DNA of 64,000 bases from Burkholderiaceae bacterium. Its GTDB lineage: Bacteria > Pseudomonadota > Gammaproteobacteria > Burkholderiales > Burkholderiaceae_E. Made by a program: the position numbers and the translations under genes. Shown one piece after another: positions 18,683 through 29,451 of the stretch. Within the stretch, counting starts at the first letter, position 1, and every line of letters starts with the position of its first letter. The notes under the pieces were generated by a model. That model was not told the origin of the DNA. It saw nothing but the letters and a program-made list of their open reading frames with translations, and made no database searches. The stretch lies in assembly GCA_023954045.1 (NCBI GenBank), contig JAMLIR010000009.1:1-64000 (forward strand). The letters run 5' to 3'.

Positions 18683-20326
18683 ATGAGCGAAGAGCGCTTC
18701 GATTACGTGATCGTCGGCGCGGGCACCGCAGGGTGCCTGCTCGCGAACCGCCTGTCCGCCGATCCGGCCAACCGCGTGCTGCTGCTCGAGGCCGGGGACG
18801 AGGATCGCTACATCTGGATCCACATCCCGGTCGGATACCTGTATTGCATCGGCAATCCCCGCACCGACTGGCTGTTCCGGACGGTCGAGGAGCCGGGCCT
18901 GGGAGGGCGCTCGATCGGGTACCCGCGCGGCAAGGTCCTTGGCGGCTCGTCGTCGATCAACGGGATGATCTACATGCGCGGCCAGCGCGCCGACTACGAC
19001 GGCTGGGCCGCCGCCGGCAATCCGGGCTGGCACTGGGACGAGGTGCTGCCGTACTTCCTGCGGCACGAGGACCACCACAGGCTCGACGCCGGGGGCAGCG
19101 ATCCGCTGCACGGCCACGGCGGCGAGTGGCGGGTCGAGCGGGCCCGCGTCACCTGGGAGATCCTCGACGCGTTCCGCGATGCGGCCGCCCAGGTCGGCAT
19201 TCCGCCGAGCGAGGACTTCAATCGCGGCGACAACTTCGGCTGCGGCTACTTCGAGGTCAACCAGAAGCGGGGGGTGCGCTGGAACGCGTCGAAGGCGTTC
19301 CTGCGCCCGGTGCTGCACCGGCCCAATCTGAAAGTGGTTGCTCACGCTCAGGTGACTGGATTACTGCGGCGCCACGATGGGTCCGGCCGTGTCGAAGGCG
19401 TTGAATATCGAATTGGCGGCACTTCTGGAGAAAGCAAGCGCACACTGTGCGATGGTGAAGTGGTGCTTGCGGCCGGGGCGATCGGGTCGCCGCAGATCCT
19501 GCAGTGTGCCGGAATCGGCGCGGGTGCCCGGCTGCGCGAGGCGGGAGTGACGCCGCAGGTCGAACTGCCGGGCGTCGGCGCCAACCTGCAGGATCACCTG
19601 CAGCTGCGAATGATCTACAAGGTGCGCCACGTCCGGACGCTGAACCAGCAGGCGAACAGCCTGTTCGGCAAGACGAGGATCGGGCTGGAGTACCTGCTGT
19701 TCCGGAGCGGTCCGATGTCGATGTCGCCGAGCCAGCTGGGCGCCTTCGCGCGCTCTGGCGACGACGAGGCGAGCCCGGACCTCGAGTACCACGTCCAGCC
19801 GCTGTCACTGGACCGCTTCGGCGAGCCGCTGCACCGCTTTCCGGCGTTCACCGCGTCGGTCTGCCACCTGCGGCCGACGTCGCGGGGCGAGGTGCGGATC
19901 ACCTCGCCCGATCCGTTCGCGGCGCCCCTGATCGCCCCGAACTACCTGTCGACGGACCGCGACCGGCAGGTGGCGGCGCGGGGGCTGCAGCTGACGCGCC
20001 GGATCGTGGGCGCGGACGCGTTGCGCCGGTTCGAACCGGAGGAAATCAAGCCGGGACCCTCGTACCGGACCGAAGAGGAGCTGGCGCGGGCGGCGGGCGA
20101 GATCGGCACGACGATCTTCCACCCGGTCGGGACCTGCAAGATGGGACCGGCCAGCGATCCGATGGCGGTCGTCGACGCCCGCCTGCGCTGCCATCGGGTA
20201 CGGGGCCTGCGGGTCGTCGACGCGTCGGTGATGCCGACCATCACCTCGGGCAACACGAATGCGCCGACCTTGATGATCGCCGAGAAGGCCGCCGGGATGA
20301 TGCTGGCCGACCGGCGCCAGCACTGA
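18683..20326 (+). CDS. GMC-family FAD oxidoreductase (choline-dehydrogenase-like)
   Basis: A 547-residue GMC flavoenzyme. The FAD motif [17 protein letters not shown] opens the protein (residues 9-25). The ribose-binding [10 protein letters not shown] and the signature [20 protein letters not shown] follow. Near the C terminus are HPVGTCKMG (about 479-487), with the catalytic histidine, and [25 protein letters not shown]. Members oxidise alcohols such as choline, polyethylene glycol or terpene alcohols, and sequence alone does not fix the substrate. ATG at 18683 follows AGGAG and gives the FAD motif its normal position. Its 3' end is ten bases from the next FAD enzyme gene. Confidence 0.9.
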   Translation: MSEERFDYVIVGAGTAGCLLANRLSADPANRVLLLEAGDEDRYIWIHIPVGYLYCIGNPRTDWLFRTVEEPGLGGRSIGYPRGKVLGGSSSINGMIYMRGQRADYDGWAAAGNPGWHWDEVLPYFLRHEDHHRLDAGGSDPLHGHGGEWRVERARVTWEILDAFRDAAAQVGIPPSEDFNRGDNFGCGYFEVNQKRGVRWNASKAFLRPVLHRPNLKVVAHAQVTGLLRRHDGSGRVEGVEYRIGGTSGESKRTLCDGEVVLAAGAIGSPQILQCAGIGAGARLREAGVTPQVELPGVGANLQDHLQLRMIYKVRHVRTLNQQANSLFGKTRIGLEYLLFRSGPMSMSPSQLGAFARSGDDEASPDLEYHVQPLSLDRFGEPLHRFPAFTASVCHLRPTSRGEVRITSPDPFAAPLIAPNYLSTDRDRQVAARGLQLTRRIVGADALRRFEPEEIKPGPSYRTEEELARAAGEIGTTIFHPVGTCKMGPASDPMAVVDARLRCHRVRGLRVVDASVMPTITSGNTNAPTLMIAEKAAGMMLADRRQH

Positions 20327-20336
20327 AGAGGTGTCG

Positions 20337-21449
20337 ATGGAGAGCGTGCAGACGGTGGTGGTCGGTGCCGGCGTGGTCGGTCTGGCGGTCGCGCGTGAAC
20401 TCGCGCGGTCCGGTCGCGAGGTCGTGATCCTGGAGCGCGAGAACGCGTTCGGCACGGTCACCAGCGCCCGCAACAGCGAGGTGATCCACGCGGGGATCTA
20501 CTACGAGCCAGGGTCGCTCAAGGCGCGTCTTTGCGTCGAGGGCAGGCAGCGGCTGGTCGAGTTCTGCCGCAGCCACGGTGTCGGCCACCGGATCTGCGGG
20601 AAGCTGATCGTGGCTGCCGGCGACGCGGAGCGCGCCGGCCTGGAGAGAATCGAACGGCGCGCGCGCGCGGCGGGCGTCGACACGCTGCGCTGGCTCGACG
20701 GCGCCGAGGCACGATTGCTCGAGCCGGCGCTGCGTTGCCGGCACGCGTTGTTGTCGCCGGTCACCGGCATCGTCGACAGCCACGGGCTGATGCTCGCGCT
20801 GCTCGGCGACGCCGAGGACCACGGGGCGATGCTTGCGCTGCTCAGCGAGCTCACGCGCGCCGCGGTTCGAAGCGACGGGTTCGAACTGGAGGTCTCGAGC
20901 GACGCCGGGCCGACACGGCTTCGCTGCCACGAGCTCGTCAACGCGACGGGGCTGGGCGCGCAGCGGGTCGCCGACCGGATCGAGGGCCTCGCGCCGGGCA
21001 GCGTGCCGCCACTGCACCTGGCCAAGGGCAACTACTTCTCGCTGGCGGGCCGTTGCCCGTTCTCGCGACTGGTCTACCCGATTCCGAACGAGGCGGGACT
21101 CGGCGTGCACCTGACGCTCGACCTCGCGGGGCAGGGTCGATTCGGGCCCGACGTCGAGTGGGTGTCGGAGATCGGCTACGACGTCGATCCGCGGCGGGGT
21201 GACAGCTTCTATGCCGAGATCCGTACCTACTGGCCGGACCTGCCCGACGGCGCCTTGCGGCCGGCCTACGCCGGGATGCGCCCGAAGCTGGTAGGCCCGG
21301 ACGCGCCGGCTGCCGATTTCCGTATCGACGGCGCAGACGTCCACGGCGCCGCAGGGCTGGTGAATCTGTTCGGGATCGAGTCCCCGGGCCTGACCGGCTG
21401 CCTGGCGATCGCAGAGCGGGTCCGGGAGGCGCTCGACGCGTCGGGCTGA
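20337..21449 (+). CDS. FAD-dependent L-2-hydroxyglutarate-oxidase-like enzyme
   Basis: A 370-residue DAO-fold flavoprotein. [17 protein letters not shown] at residues 7-23 is the FAD-binding motif. [28 protein letters not shown] is a strong signature of the LhgO/L2HGDH family, which oxidises L-2-hydroxyglutarate to 2-oxoglutarate. The C-terminal [15 protein letters not shown] is the last FAD loop. ATG at 20337 is chosen over GTG at 20331 for its better spacing to GAGG. It ends a same-strand series with gabD, the alcohol dehydrogenase and the GMC enzyme, so the set may handle hydroxy and semialdehyde dicarboxylates. The exact substrate is not proven. Confidence 0.82.
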   Translation: MESVQTVVVGAGVVGLAVARELARSGREVVILERENAFGTVTSARNSEVIHAGIYYEPGSLKARLCVEGRQRLVEFCRSHGVGHRICGKLIVAAGDAERAGLERIERRARAAGVDTLRWLDGAEARLLEPALRCRHALLSPVTGIVDSHGLMLALLGDAEDHGAMLALLSELTRAAVRSDGFELEVSSDAGPTRLRCHELVNATGLGAQRVADRIEGLAPGSVPPLHLAKGNYFSLAGRCPFSRLVYPIPNEAGLGVHLTLDLAGQGRFGPDVEWVSEIGYDVDPRRGDSFYAEIRTYWPDLPDGALRPAYAGMRPKLVGPDAPAADFRIDGADVHGAAGLVNLFGIESPGLTGCLAIAERVREALDASG

Positions 21450-21725
21450 TCCGGCGCGACGCACATCGCGCGCGCTCGCGTTTCACGTGGAACATTCGCG
21501 CTCGGGCTGGGCCGACGGGCGCCGGATCCAGACGCGGCACCTCAATGCCGTCGTCCAAAGCCCGTGCCCCGCGGTCAGGCCCACCGCGTGCTGTTCGTCG
21601 ACCGGCAGGCGTTGGCCGCAGTCACGGACTCCGGGTGCCGGCGATCGAGCTTCTCGCAGCAGGATCCGGGCCCCGCGCCCGCATCCGGCGCCGCCGCCGT
21701 CGTCGCGCTCTCGCAGCGACGGCGC
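21450..21725. other. 276-bp intergenic region holding a parS-like site
   Basis: No gene is seen. The only recognisable element is the parS-like palindrome at 21479-21494. The stretch lies between convergent genes. Confidence 0.5.
21479..21494 (+). promoter_or_regulatory. parS: parS-like ParB binding site A
   Basis: CGTTTCACGTGGAACA differs from the widely conserved chromosomal parS TGTTTCACGTGAAACA at two positions. It lies 4.3 kb upstream of parA-parB, where origin-proximal parS sites are expected. Its 14-base core is the exact reverse complement of the core of the second site at 22739. Confidence 0.72.
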
Positions 21726-21926
21726 TCAGGTGGTCTTCTTGTCCATCGGGCAGGTACTGAACCCGAAGATCGAATAGAGCGGGCAGGTCTTGAACAGCCC
21801 CGTCGCCAGCGGCACGATCCCGATCCACCCCCAGACGCCGATCGTGTGGTTCAGGGTCAGCCCGATCAGCACCAGGCCGACGATGATCCGCACGGCGCGG
21901 TCCGGGCCTCCGACGTTCACTTTCAT
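21726..21926 (-). CDS. Small DUF2892 membrane protein
   Basis: A 66-residue protein of the DUF2892 (YgaP-type membrane domain) family. It has two hydrophobic helices (VRIIVGLVLIGLTL and GWIGIVPLATGLF) followed by TCPLYSIFGFSTCP with two cysteines and a lysine-rich end. Such domains occur alone or fused to rhodanese domains and are often found with Crp/Fnr regulators, as here, where the regulator gene lies just upstream on the same strand. Function is unknown; a role in sulfur-compound handling is suggested only by its rhodanese-fused relatives. ATG at 21926 is chosen; a GTG two codons earlier is possible. Confidence 0.8.
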   Translation of the reverse strand: MKVNVGGPDRAVRIIVGLVLIGLTLNHTIGVWGWIGIVPLATGLFKTCPLYSIFGFSTCPMDKKTT

Positions 21927-22000
21927 CCTCACTCTCCGGTTGACTGGGCATGCCTGCCCGAATGGGTGTGTGCGTCACATTCGAACGCGGCCGCCCGGGT

Positions 22001-22028
22001 GCGGTCTGTGACTGCGGTTACAGACCGC
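22001..22028 (-). repeat. Inverted repeat over the crp-family gene stop
   Basis: GCGGTCTGT at 22001-22009 pairs perfectly with ACAGACCGC at 22020-22028 around a ten-base loop that contains the gene's last bases. It lies between the Crp/Fnr gene and the DUF2892 gene on the minus strand. With no T-run it is more likely an mRNA 3'-end stabiliser or partial attenuator than a full terminator. Confidence 0.45.
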
Positions 22029-22677
22029 CGGCCAGCTGCCGCAAGCCGGTCAGATCGACGAGCTCGATCCTCTCCCGTCCGAGCCGTACCAGCCCTTGCG
22101 CTTCGAATCGGCCCAGGAGCCTGGAGACGATCTCGCGGGCGGTGCCGAGCTCGTCGGCCAGCCTCTGGTGGGTCGTCTGCAGCGTCGGCCCATGACCGAG
22201 CAGGCTACGGGCCAAGCGCTGGTCCAGGCGCTGGAACGCGACCGCCTCGACCAGGGCCGTCAGTTCGGCCATTCGCTCGGCCATCAGGCCGAGCAGGAAA
22301 ACGCGCCACGACCGGGCGTCGGTCCATTCGAGCAGCGTGTCGCGATCGACGAGGGCGAGCCGGGTCCGCGTCACGGCGTGCCCGTGCGCGGTCATCGGCG
22401 TGCCGCCGAACAGGCACCCGGCGGACACCACGCACACCTCCCCGGGGCCGACCCGGTAGAGCTCGAGCTCGCGGCCGTCGGCGGAGCCGCGTGCGACGCG
22501 CACCTGGCCCGCGATCACGCAGGGGAAGCCCTGGCAGGCGTGCCCCTCGGCGAACAACTCGGTGCCGGGTTCGACGCTGATCACCCGCAGGCGCGCCGCG
22601 GTCTCGGCGAAGCGCTCTTGCGGGATGCTTCGGAGGGAGGGGTAAGCGGCGAGGAGCTGGTCGGCGGCGTCGTGCAT
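22018..22677 (-). CDS. Crp/Fnr-family transcriptional regulator
   Basis: A 219-residue Crp/Fnr-type regulator. The N-terminal cyclic-nucleotide-type beta barrel has VISVEPGTELFAEGHACQGFPCVIAGQVRV at about 33-62. The C-terminal winged helix is HQRLADELGTAREIVSRLLGRFEAQGLV. It lacks the N-terminal four-cysteine cluster of FNR. Two cysteines (CQGFPC) sit in the barrel and another two residues apart further on, so a redox or metal signal is possible. ATG at 22677 is chosen because homology starts soon after. The DUF2892 gene follows and is its likely operon partner. The gene sits between the two parS-like sites. Confidence 0.85.
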   Translation of the reverse strand: MHDAADQLLAAYPSLRSIPQERFAETAARLRVISVEPGTELFAEGHACQGFPCVIAGQVRVARGSADGRELELYRVGPGEVCVVSAGCLFGGTPMTAHGHAVTRTRLALVDRDTLLEWTDARSWRVFLLGLMAERMAELTALVEAVAFQRLDQRLARSLLGHGPTLQTTHQRLADELGTAREIVSRLLGRFEAQGLVRLGRERIELVDLTGLRQLAGGL

Positions 22678-22738
22678 GCGCCCATCGTAGGACAAAGGCC
22701 CGCCGCTGTCCCGCCCCGGCATCCTGAGACGGAGTCGA

Positions 22739-22754
22739 CGTTCCACGTGAAACA
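22739..22754 (-). promoter_or_regulatory. parS: parS-like ParB binding site B
   Basis: CGTTCCACGTGAAACA differs from the consensus TGTTTCACGTGAAACA at two positions. Its 14-base core (22740-22753) is the exact reverse complement of site A, 1.26 kb away. It lies about 180 bases before mnmG and 40 bases before the mnmG -10 element. Confidence 0.72.
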
Positions 22755-22771
22755 TCCGGCACCGCTCGGCC

Positions 22772-22800
22772 TTCAGTTCCGCACCGGCCGGGTCTATAAT
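22772..22800 (+). promoter_or_regulatory. Promoter of the mnmG-rsmG-parAB run
   Basis: A perfect -10 TATAAT lies at 22795-22800. At 17 bases upstream is TTCAGT (22772-22777), a weak -35 match. The mnmG start is 120 bases downstream. The site is close to parS-like site B, so ParB spreading could affect it. Confidence 0.55.
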
Positions 22801-22919
22801 CCGCGCTCCCGCGAGGAGGGCCTGGCTGCCGATCCTCGTCGGCTCGCATCCCGACTTCGGGCGCCACACGTCCTTGCCGAAGGCCGCCGCTGCCCACTTC
22901 CGACTGGATCACGCTTACC

Positions 22920-24839
22920 ATGGCAGGCATGGACTTCCCGCAGCAGTTCGACGTCATCGTCGTCGGCGGCGGCCATGCCGGCACCGAGGCGGCGCTGGCC
23001 GCCGCGCGGATGGGCAGTCGCACGCTGCTGCTGACGCACAGCATCGAGACGCTCGGCCAGATGTCGTGCAACCCGTCGATCGGCGGGATCGGCAAGGGCC
23101 ATCTAGTCAAGGAAATCGATGCGCTCGGCGGCGCGATGGCCTCCGCGACCGACGAGGCCGGGATCCAGTTCCGCATCCTGAACTCCAGCAAGGGTCCCGC
23201 AGTCCGCGCGACCCGCGCGCAGGCCGACCGGGTGCTTTACCGCCAGGCTATCCGCACCCGGCTCGAGAACCAACCCAACCTCTGGCTGTTCCAGCAGGCG
23301 GTCGACGACCTGATCCTCGAAGGCGACCGGGTCGCAGGGGCGGTCACGCAACTCGGCCTGCGGTTTCGCGCACGCGCCGTGGTGCTGACGGCCGGCACGT
23401 TCCTGAACGGCCTGATCCACGTCGGGCTCTCCCACTACCCGGCGGGACGCGCCGGCGATCCGCCGTCGATCTCGCTGGCCCAGCGGCTGCGCGAGATGAA
23501 CCTGCCGCAGGGGCGGCTGAAGACCGGCACGCCGCCCCGGATCGACGGCCGCACCATCGACTTCTCGCGCTGCGAGGAGCAGCCGGGCGATCTCGACCCG
23601 GTGCCGGTGTTCTCGTTCCTCGGCCGCGCCGAGCAGCACCCGCGCCAGCTGCCGTGCTGGATCACCCATACACAGGCTCGCACGCACGAAATCATTCGCG
23701 CCGGACTCGACCGCAGCCCGCTGTACACGGGCGTCATCGAGGGAGTGGGCCCTCGCTACTGTCCGTCGATCGAAGACAAGATCCACCGGTTTGCCCACAA
23801 GGCTTCGCACCAGATCTTCCTGGAGCCGGAGGGCCTCACGACGCACGAGTTCTATCCGAACGGCGTGTCCACGAGCCTGCCGTTCGACGTGCAGCTGGAC
23901 CTGATCCACTCGATCCCCGGCCTGGAACAGGCCCACCTCCTGCGTCCCGGCTACGCGATCGAATACGACTACTTCGACCCGCGCGGGTTGAAGCGCTCGC
24001 TCGAGACCCGCGCCATCGCCGGCCTGTTCTTCGCAGGCCAGATCAACGGCACGACCGGCTACGAAGAGGCGGCCGCGCAGGGCCTGCTGGCCGGCATCAA
24101 CGCCGCGCTGCAGGTGCGCGGGCGCGAGCCCTGGTGCCCGCGGCGCGACGAGGCGTACCTCGGCGTCCTGGTCGACGACCTGGTCACCCGCGGTGTCTCC
24201 GAGCCGTACCGGATGTTCACCAGCCGCGCCGAGTACCGGCTGAGCCTGCGCGAAGACAACGCGGACCTGCGCCTGACCGCGATCGGGCGTGAGCTCGGTT
24301 GCGTCGATGACGCGCGTTGGGACGCCTTCTCCCGCAAACGTGACGCGATCGAGCGCGAACTGCAGCGTTTGCGCACCAGCTGGGTGAATCCGCGCACGCT
24401 GCCACCGGAGCGCGCAGTGCCGCTGATCGGCCAGCCGATCGAGCGCGAGCACTCACTGGCAGACCTGCTGCGCCGTCCCGACGTGAGCTACCCGGCAATC
24501 GTCGAGCTGGGAGGCCCCGCCCCTGATGATCCGCAGGTGCTCGAGCAGGTCGCGATCCAGCTGAAGTACGCCGGGTACATCGCGCGCCAGCAGGTCGAGA
24601 TTGCGCGCCACGGCCACAACGAGGCGCTGGCGATTCCGGCCGACTTCGACTACGCCCAGGTGCGCGGACTGTCGGTCGAAGTCAGGCAGCGGCTCGCGCA
24701 GCTGCGCCCCGAAACGGTCGGGCAGGCCGCGCGCGTTTCAGGGGTCACGCCCGCAGCGATTTCGCTGCTGCTCGTCCACCTGAAGAAGCGGCGCGGCACT
24801 TCCTCGCCCGGTGGGGGCGACGGCCAGCGTGCAGCCTGA
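22920..24839 (+). CDS. mnmG: tRNA uridine-5-carboxymethylaminomethyl synthase subunit MnmG
   Basis: A 639-residue MnmG (GidA). With MnmE and glycine or ammonium it installs the cmnm5 group at the wobble uridine of several tRNAs. The FAD site [21 protein letters not shown] is at 13-33. The conserved [22 protein letters not shown] (50-71) includes a catalytic-site cysteine. [29 protein letters not shown] and the C-terminal [15 protein letters not shown] helix bundle are all present. The start ATG follows directly after an unusual ACC, without a strong ribosome site. It heads the origin-proximal order mnmG-rsmG-parA-parB and overlaps or abuts rsmG. Confidence 0.97.
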   Translation: MAGMDFPQQFDVIVVGGGHAGTEAALAAARMGSRTLLLTHSIETLGQMSCNPSIGGIGKGHLVKEIDALGGAMASATDEAGIQFRILNSSKGPAVRATRAQADRVLYRQAIRTRLENQPNLWLFQQAVDDLILEGDRVAGAVTQLGLRFRARAVVLTAGTFLNGLIHVGLSHYPAGRAGDPPSISLAQRLREMNLPQGRLKTGTPPRIDGRTIDFSRCEEQPGDLDPVPVFSFLGRAEQHPRQLPCWITHTQARTHEIIRAGLDRSPLYTGVIEGVGPRYCPSIEDKIHRFAHKASHQIFLEPEGLTTHEFYPNGVSTSLPFDVQLDLIHSIPGLEQAHLLRPGYAIEYDYFDPRGLKRSLETRAIAGLFFAGQINGTTGYEEAAAQGLLAGINAALQVRGREPWCPRRDEAYLGVLVDDLVTRGVSEPYRMFTSRAEYRLSLREDNADLRLTAIGRELGCVDDARWDAFSRKRDAIERELQRLRTSWVNPRTLPPERAVPLIGQPIEREHSLADLLRRPDVSYPAIVELGGPAPDDPQVLEQVAIQLKYAGYIARQQVEIARHGHNEALAIPADFDYAQVRGLSVEVRQRLAQLRPETVGQAARVSGVTPAAISLLLVHLKKRRGTSSPGGGDGQRAA

Positions 24840-24990
24840 TCCGGTCGTGAACCGCAGGCCGCCCGAACGCGCCGGGGCCCGGGGCCGCCCGGGCAGAAAG
24901 CCTGCGCATCCCGCGGCGGACCGGAGCAGTCCGCGCGGCGCCGACCTGCGCCGGGAAAACGGCTTCGACCGCGCCCTTCTGAGTGAGCGC

Positions 24991-25689
24991 ATGCTCTCGG
25001 GGTTGGACTCGCTGGGCCTGGACGCCGGGCTTGCATCGCCCCTGCTCGACTACCTCGCGCTGCTCGTCAAGTGGAACGGCGTCTACAACCTGACGGCCGT
25101 TCGCGAGCCGGTCGAGATGCTGCGCCAGCATCTGCTCGACAGCCTGTCGATCGTCGTCCCGCTGGCGGCCCGACTCCCTCGACGCGATGGCGCGCCCTGC
25201 GGGCGCGTCGTCGACGTCGGCAGCGGCGCCGGCCTTCCCGGCATCGTGCTGGCGCTGGCCTGGCCCCAGGCCCAGGTGCTGCTGGTGGAGCCGATCGGCA
25301 AGAAGGCGGCCTTTCTGCGGCAGTGCCAGGCGGAGCTTGCGCTCACCAACGTGAGCGTCGCCGCAAGCCGCGTCGAAGATCTGCCCGAGCCGGCGCCCGG
25401 CCAGGCCCCGGATCTCGTCGTCTGCCGCGCGTTCGCGTCGCTGGCCGACTTCGCTGCCGCGATCGCGCGGCTCGCCGGACCGGCGACCCTGGCCGCCGCG
25501 ATGAAAGGCGCGGTGCCAGGCGACGAGATCGCCGCGCTTCCCGCCGGATGGTCCGTCACCGACGTGCTGCCCCTGCGCGTGCCCCAACTGGAGGCCGCTC
25601 GCCACCTGGTCTTGATGCAGCACGGGATCGATGAGCGCGCCGATCGTGACGGCCACTCACGCGCCGGCATGGACAATCCCGCGCAGTAG
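24991..25689 (+). CDS. rsmG: 16S rRNA (guanine-527-N7)-methyltransferase
   Basis: A 232-residue RsmG (GidB), which methylates G527 of 16S rRNA using S-adenosylmethionine. DYLALLVKWNGVYNLTAVREP is the N-terminal family block, HLLDSLSI follows, and GRVVDVGSGAGLPGIVLALAWPQ is the SAM-binding loop. ATG at 24991 is chosen because homology begins there and the length then matches the family. The open frame continues upstream to GTG codons at 24829 or 24811 that would overlap mnmG and add up to 60 Arg/Pro-rich residues of lower GC3, so an extended form cannot be excluded. parA follows 90 bases later. Confidence 0.9.
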   Translation: MLSGLDSLGLDAGLASPLLDYLALLVKWNGVYNLTAVREPVEMLRQHLLDSLSIVVPLAARLPRRDGAPCGRVVDVGSGAGLPGIVLALAWPQAQVLLVEPIGKKAAFLRQCQAELALTNVSVAASRVEDLPEPAPGQAPDLVVCRAFASLADFAAAIARLAGPATLAAAMKGAVPGDEIAALPAGWSVTDVLPLRVPQLEAARHLVLMQHGIDERADRDGHSRAGMDNPAQ

Positions 25690-25779
25690 TCGCCCACTTT
25701 CCGTCTCCTGCCCCAAGCCCCGAAACCCGCCGGCTGCCCCCAGCGATCCCTGACTGCCCACCGACCCGAGCTCCCACCC

Positions 25780-26604
25780 ATGGCCAAGATCTTCGTCGTC
25801 GCGAACCAGAAAGGCGGAGTCGGCAAGACCACCACGACCGTGAACCTCGCCGCCGCGCTGGCGCGACACGGCCAGCGCACGTTGCTGGTGGACCTGGATC
25901 CGCAGGGCAACGCGACGATGGGCAGCGGAATCGACAAGCGCACGCTGAAGCGCTCGGTCTACCAGGTGCTGATCGGCTTGTCGGACGTCGTCGAGGCGAC
26001 CCAGTGGTCCGAAGGCGGGCGGTACTCGGTGCTGCCCGCGAACCGTGAGCTCGCCGGCGCCGAGCTCGAACTGGTCGACTTCGAGGAGCGCGAGACCCGC
26101 CTGAAGGACGCGCTGAAGCTCGTCGACCCCCAGTACGACTTCATCCTGATCGACTGCCCGCCGTCGCTGTCGCTGCTGACGCTCAACGGCTTCTGCGCCG
26201 CGCACGGCGTGATCATCCCGATGCAGTGCGAGTACTTCGCGCTCGAGGGCCTGTCGGATCTGGTCAACACCATCAAGAAAGTGCACGCCAACTTCAACAC
26301 CGACCTGCAGATCATCGGCCTGCTGCGGGTGATGTTCGACCCGCGCGTGACGCTCGCCCAGCAGGTATCGGCCCAGCTCGAGCAGCACTTCGGCGACAAG
26401 GTGTTCCGCACGGTCATCCCGCGCAACGTGCGCCTGGCCGAGGCACCCAGCTACGGCCTGCCCGGACTGGTCTTCGACCCGCAGGCCAAGGGCGCCCGCG
26501 CCTACCTCGAATTCGGCGCCGAGCTGATCGAGCGCGTCCGCGCGATCGACGAGGCGCGCCGCGCCGCCCACCGACCGACCTCCCAGGACGACCGATCCAG
26601 ATGA
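25780..26604 (+). CDS. parA: Chromosome-partitioning ATPase ParA (Soj)
   Basis: A 274-residue ParA/Soj. The deviant Walker A KGGVGKTTTTVN (11-22), with its signature lysine, opens the protein. VDLDPQGNATMGSG and ILIDCPPSLSLLTLN (the Walker B region) follow. ParA binds DNA non-specifically as an ATP dimer and pulls ParB-parS complexes apart during origin segregation. Length and sequence are of the chromosomal type without an N-terminal DNA-binding extension. Its stop overlaps the parB start in ATGA, so the two are translationally coupled. The nearby parS-like sites support an origin-proximal location. Confidence 0.96.
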   Translation: MAKIFVVANQKGGVGKTTTTVNLAAALARHGQRTLLVDLDPQGNATMGSGIDKRTLKRSVYQVLIGLSDVVEATQWSEGGRYSVLPANRELAGAELELVDFEERETRLKDALKLVDPQYDFILIDCPPSLSLLTLNGFCAAHGVIIPMQCEYFALEGLSDLVNTIKKVHANFNTDLQIIGLLRVMFDPRVTLAQQVSAQLEQHFGDKVFRTVIPRNVRLAEAPSYGLPGLVFDPQAKGARAYLEFGAELIERVRAIDEARRAAHRPTSQDDRSR

Positions 26605-27479
26605 GCAAGCCCCGACCCAAAGGACTAGGCCGCGGCCTCGAGGCGCTGCTGGGAGGCAGCGACGAGCGTGCCGCCCGCAACGGCGAGGCGATCACCGCGC
26701 TCGCGCTGGCCGACCTGCAGCCCGGCCGCTACCAGCCGCGCACCCGAATGGACGAGTCGTCGCTGCGCGACCTGGCCGCGTCGATCCGCACGTACGGCGT
26801 GATGCAGCCGCTGGTCGTGCGGCCGGTGAGCCCGGGGCGATGGGAGATCATCGCCGGCGAGCGACGCTTCCGCGCGGCCCAGATCGCTGGCCTGGCGGAA
26901 GTGCCGGTCGTGGTGCGCGAGGTGCCCGACGAGCAGGCGCTCGCGCTCGCGCTGATCGAGAACATCCAGCGCGAGGACCTCAATCCGCTGGAGCAGGCGC
27001 AGGCGATCCGGCGCCTGATCGACGAGTTCGGCTACTCGCACGAGCAGGCGGCCGAGGCGATCGGCCGCTCGCGCAGCGCGACCTCGAACCTGCTGCGGCT
27101 GCTCAACCTCGCCGAACCGGTGCAGACCATGCTGCTCGCCGGCGACCTCGACATGGGACACGCGCGTGCGCTGCTGCCGCTCGAGCGCGCCGAGCAGATC
27201 ATGTTGGCGCACCGGGTCGCCGAGCGAAGGCTGACGGTGCGCGAAACCGAGAAACTGGTCCAGCGGGCCGCCGCCGAGGCGAAGCTGCCGCCGGCGCAGC
27301 GGCGCGCCGCGCAGCATCGCGACGTGCTCAGGCTGCAGGAGCGCATCGCCGACGCGCTCGCGACGCCGGTGACGATCAGGGCCAACGCGAAGGGTCGCGG
27401 CAAGCTGACGATCTCGTTTTCGAGCCACGAGCAGTTCCAGGGCCTGCTCGACCGTCTCGGCGTCCCCGCCGAAGACTGA
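26601..27479 (+). CDS. parB: Chromosome-partitioning protein ParB (Spo0J)
   Basis: A 292-residue ParB. The N-terminal ParA-contact stretch KPRPKGLGRGLEALLGG is followed by the CTP-binding ParB/Srx domain with GERRFRAAQIAG (86-97) and ENIQREDLNPLEQAQAI (120-136). The parS-binding helix-turn-helix is GYSHEQAAEAIGRSRSATSNLLRLL (144-168), and a C-terminal dimerisation domain completes it. ParB loads at parS and slides as a CTP clamp. Start ATG at 26601 overlaps the parA stop. The two parS-like sites at 21479 and 22739 are its expected targets. Confidence 0.96.
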   Translation: MSKPRPKGLGRGLEALLGGSDERAARNGEAITALALADLQPGRYQPRTRMDESSLRDLAASIRTYGVMQPLVVRPVSPGRWEIIAGERRFRAAQIAGLAEVPVVVREVPDEQALALALIENIQREDLNPLEQAQAIRRLIDEFGYSHEQAAEAIGRSRSATSNLLRLLNLAEPVQTMLLAGDLDMGHARALLPLERAEQIMLAHRVAERRLTVRETEKLVQRAAAEAKLPPAQRRAAQHRDVLRLQERIADALATPVTIRANAKGRGKLTISFSSHEQFQGLLDRLGVPAED

Positions 27480-27801
27480 GGAGCCGCCAACGGGGCCGCG
27501 ACGCCGGCTCCGGTGACCGCTCCCGGGTGTGCGCCCGCAGCAAGCGCGAGCCCGGCGAGCGCCGGCGCGACGACCGTCACTGCGCGAGAGTGCTCGGTAC
27601 CGGATCGGGCGGCGCGCGCGGTGATCGCTCGGTCGTCTTGACGCAGATCATGCTTTCGCGACGGACGCCCGCCCCGCGGGCATCCCCGGTCCCGACCCGA
27701 TGCTGCGCCGCAACGGATCGTTTGACCCTCCTTTGACCGGACGCTAGAATCCGGCGTCTTTGCCCATTGCGGGCCGATGGCGCCGCCGATACGCTCGAAA
27801 C
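27480..27801 (+). other. Intergenic region before the atp operon
   Basis: About 320 bases between parB and atpI carry no gene I can support. The only clear element is the promoter at 27722-27750. A TTG at 27760 could start a longer AtpI. Confidence 0.5.
27722..27750 (+). promoter_or_regulatory. Sigma-70 promoter of the atp operon
   Basis: TTGACC (27722-27727) and TAGAAT (27745-27750) are spaced by exactly 17 bases, each matching consensus at five of six positions. A second TTGACC lies at 27733. The element is 50 bases before the atpI ATG and is the best promoter match in this part of the window. Confidence 0.7.
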
Positions 27802-28185
27802 ATGTTGGCCGCCGTCGGACTGCAGATCGCCGCCGTCGCCGTCCTGGCACTCGTTGCCGGGTTGACGACAGGCATGGAAAGCGCCCGGTTCCTGTTGCTG
27901 GGTGGCGCCGTGGCGATCGTCCCGAATGCGTTGTTCGCGCTGCGCTTGTCGCTGCACCGGAAGCGGCCCCCGGAGTCCTACCCGGTGGTCTTCTTCCTGG
28001 GCGAGTTCGCCAAGCTCGGCCTCACGGTCGGCCTGCTGGCCTGGATCGTGAAGTCGGTGCCGGACATCCGGTGGCTGCCGCTGCTGATCGGGTTGATCGT
28101 CGCACTGAAGGCGCCGCTGTTCGCACTGGCCTTCGTGCGCTCCGTGACCGCGGCGAAGGGCGAGGCTAACGGCAACACGCTTTGA
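27802..28185 (+). CDS. atpI: ATP synthase accessory protein I
   Basis: A 127-residue, four-helix membrane protein with the AtpI pattern: GLQIAAVAVLALVAGLTTG, then LLGGAVAIVPNALFALRL and FFLGEFAKLGLTVGLLAWI. AtpI helps assembly of the c-ring and is the usual first gene of atp operons. ATG at 27802 is chosen; TTG at 27760 would add 14 Arg-rich residues. The C-terminal part after the last helix is short and polar. The position directly upstream of atpB confirms the call. Confidence 0.85.
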   Translation: MLAAVGLQIAAVAVLALVAGLTTGMESARFLLLGGAVAIVPNALFALRLSLHRKRPPESYPVVFFLGEFAKLGLTVGLLAWIVKSVPDIRWLPLLIGLIVALKAPLFALAFVRSVTAAKGEANGNTL

Positions 28186-28196
28186 AGCCGCACTGA

Positions 28197-29361
<1,165 letters not shown>

Positions 29362-29451
29362 GCCACGCCGACGTCCGCGCGGCCGCGGTGGCGCCATCGG
29401 GGCCAGCGGGTCGTTCCAGTCAGTTGACACTCCGTTAGAAGGGGGCAAAGC

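Noticed and set aside
24811-24990. A 60-residue N-terminal extension of RsmG overlapping mnmG
   Set aside because: The extension is Arg/Pro-rich, is beyond the family's usual N terminus and has a lower GC3 than the gene body; ATG at 24991 restores normal length.
21450-27800. Chromosomal replication origin (oriC) near parAB
   Set aside because: Gene order and parS-like sites indicate proximity, but I saw no cluster of DnaA boxes (TTATCCACA-like) or AT-rich unwinding region, and dnaA is not in the window.
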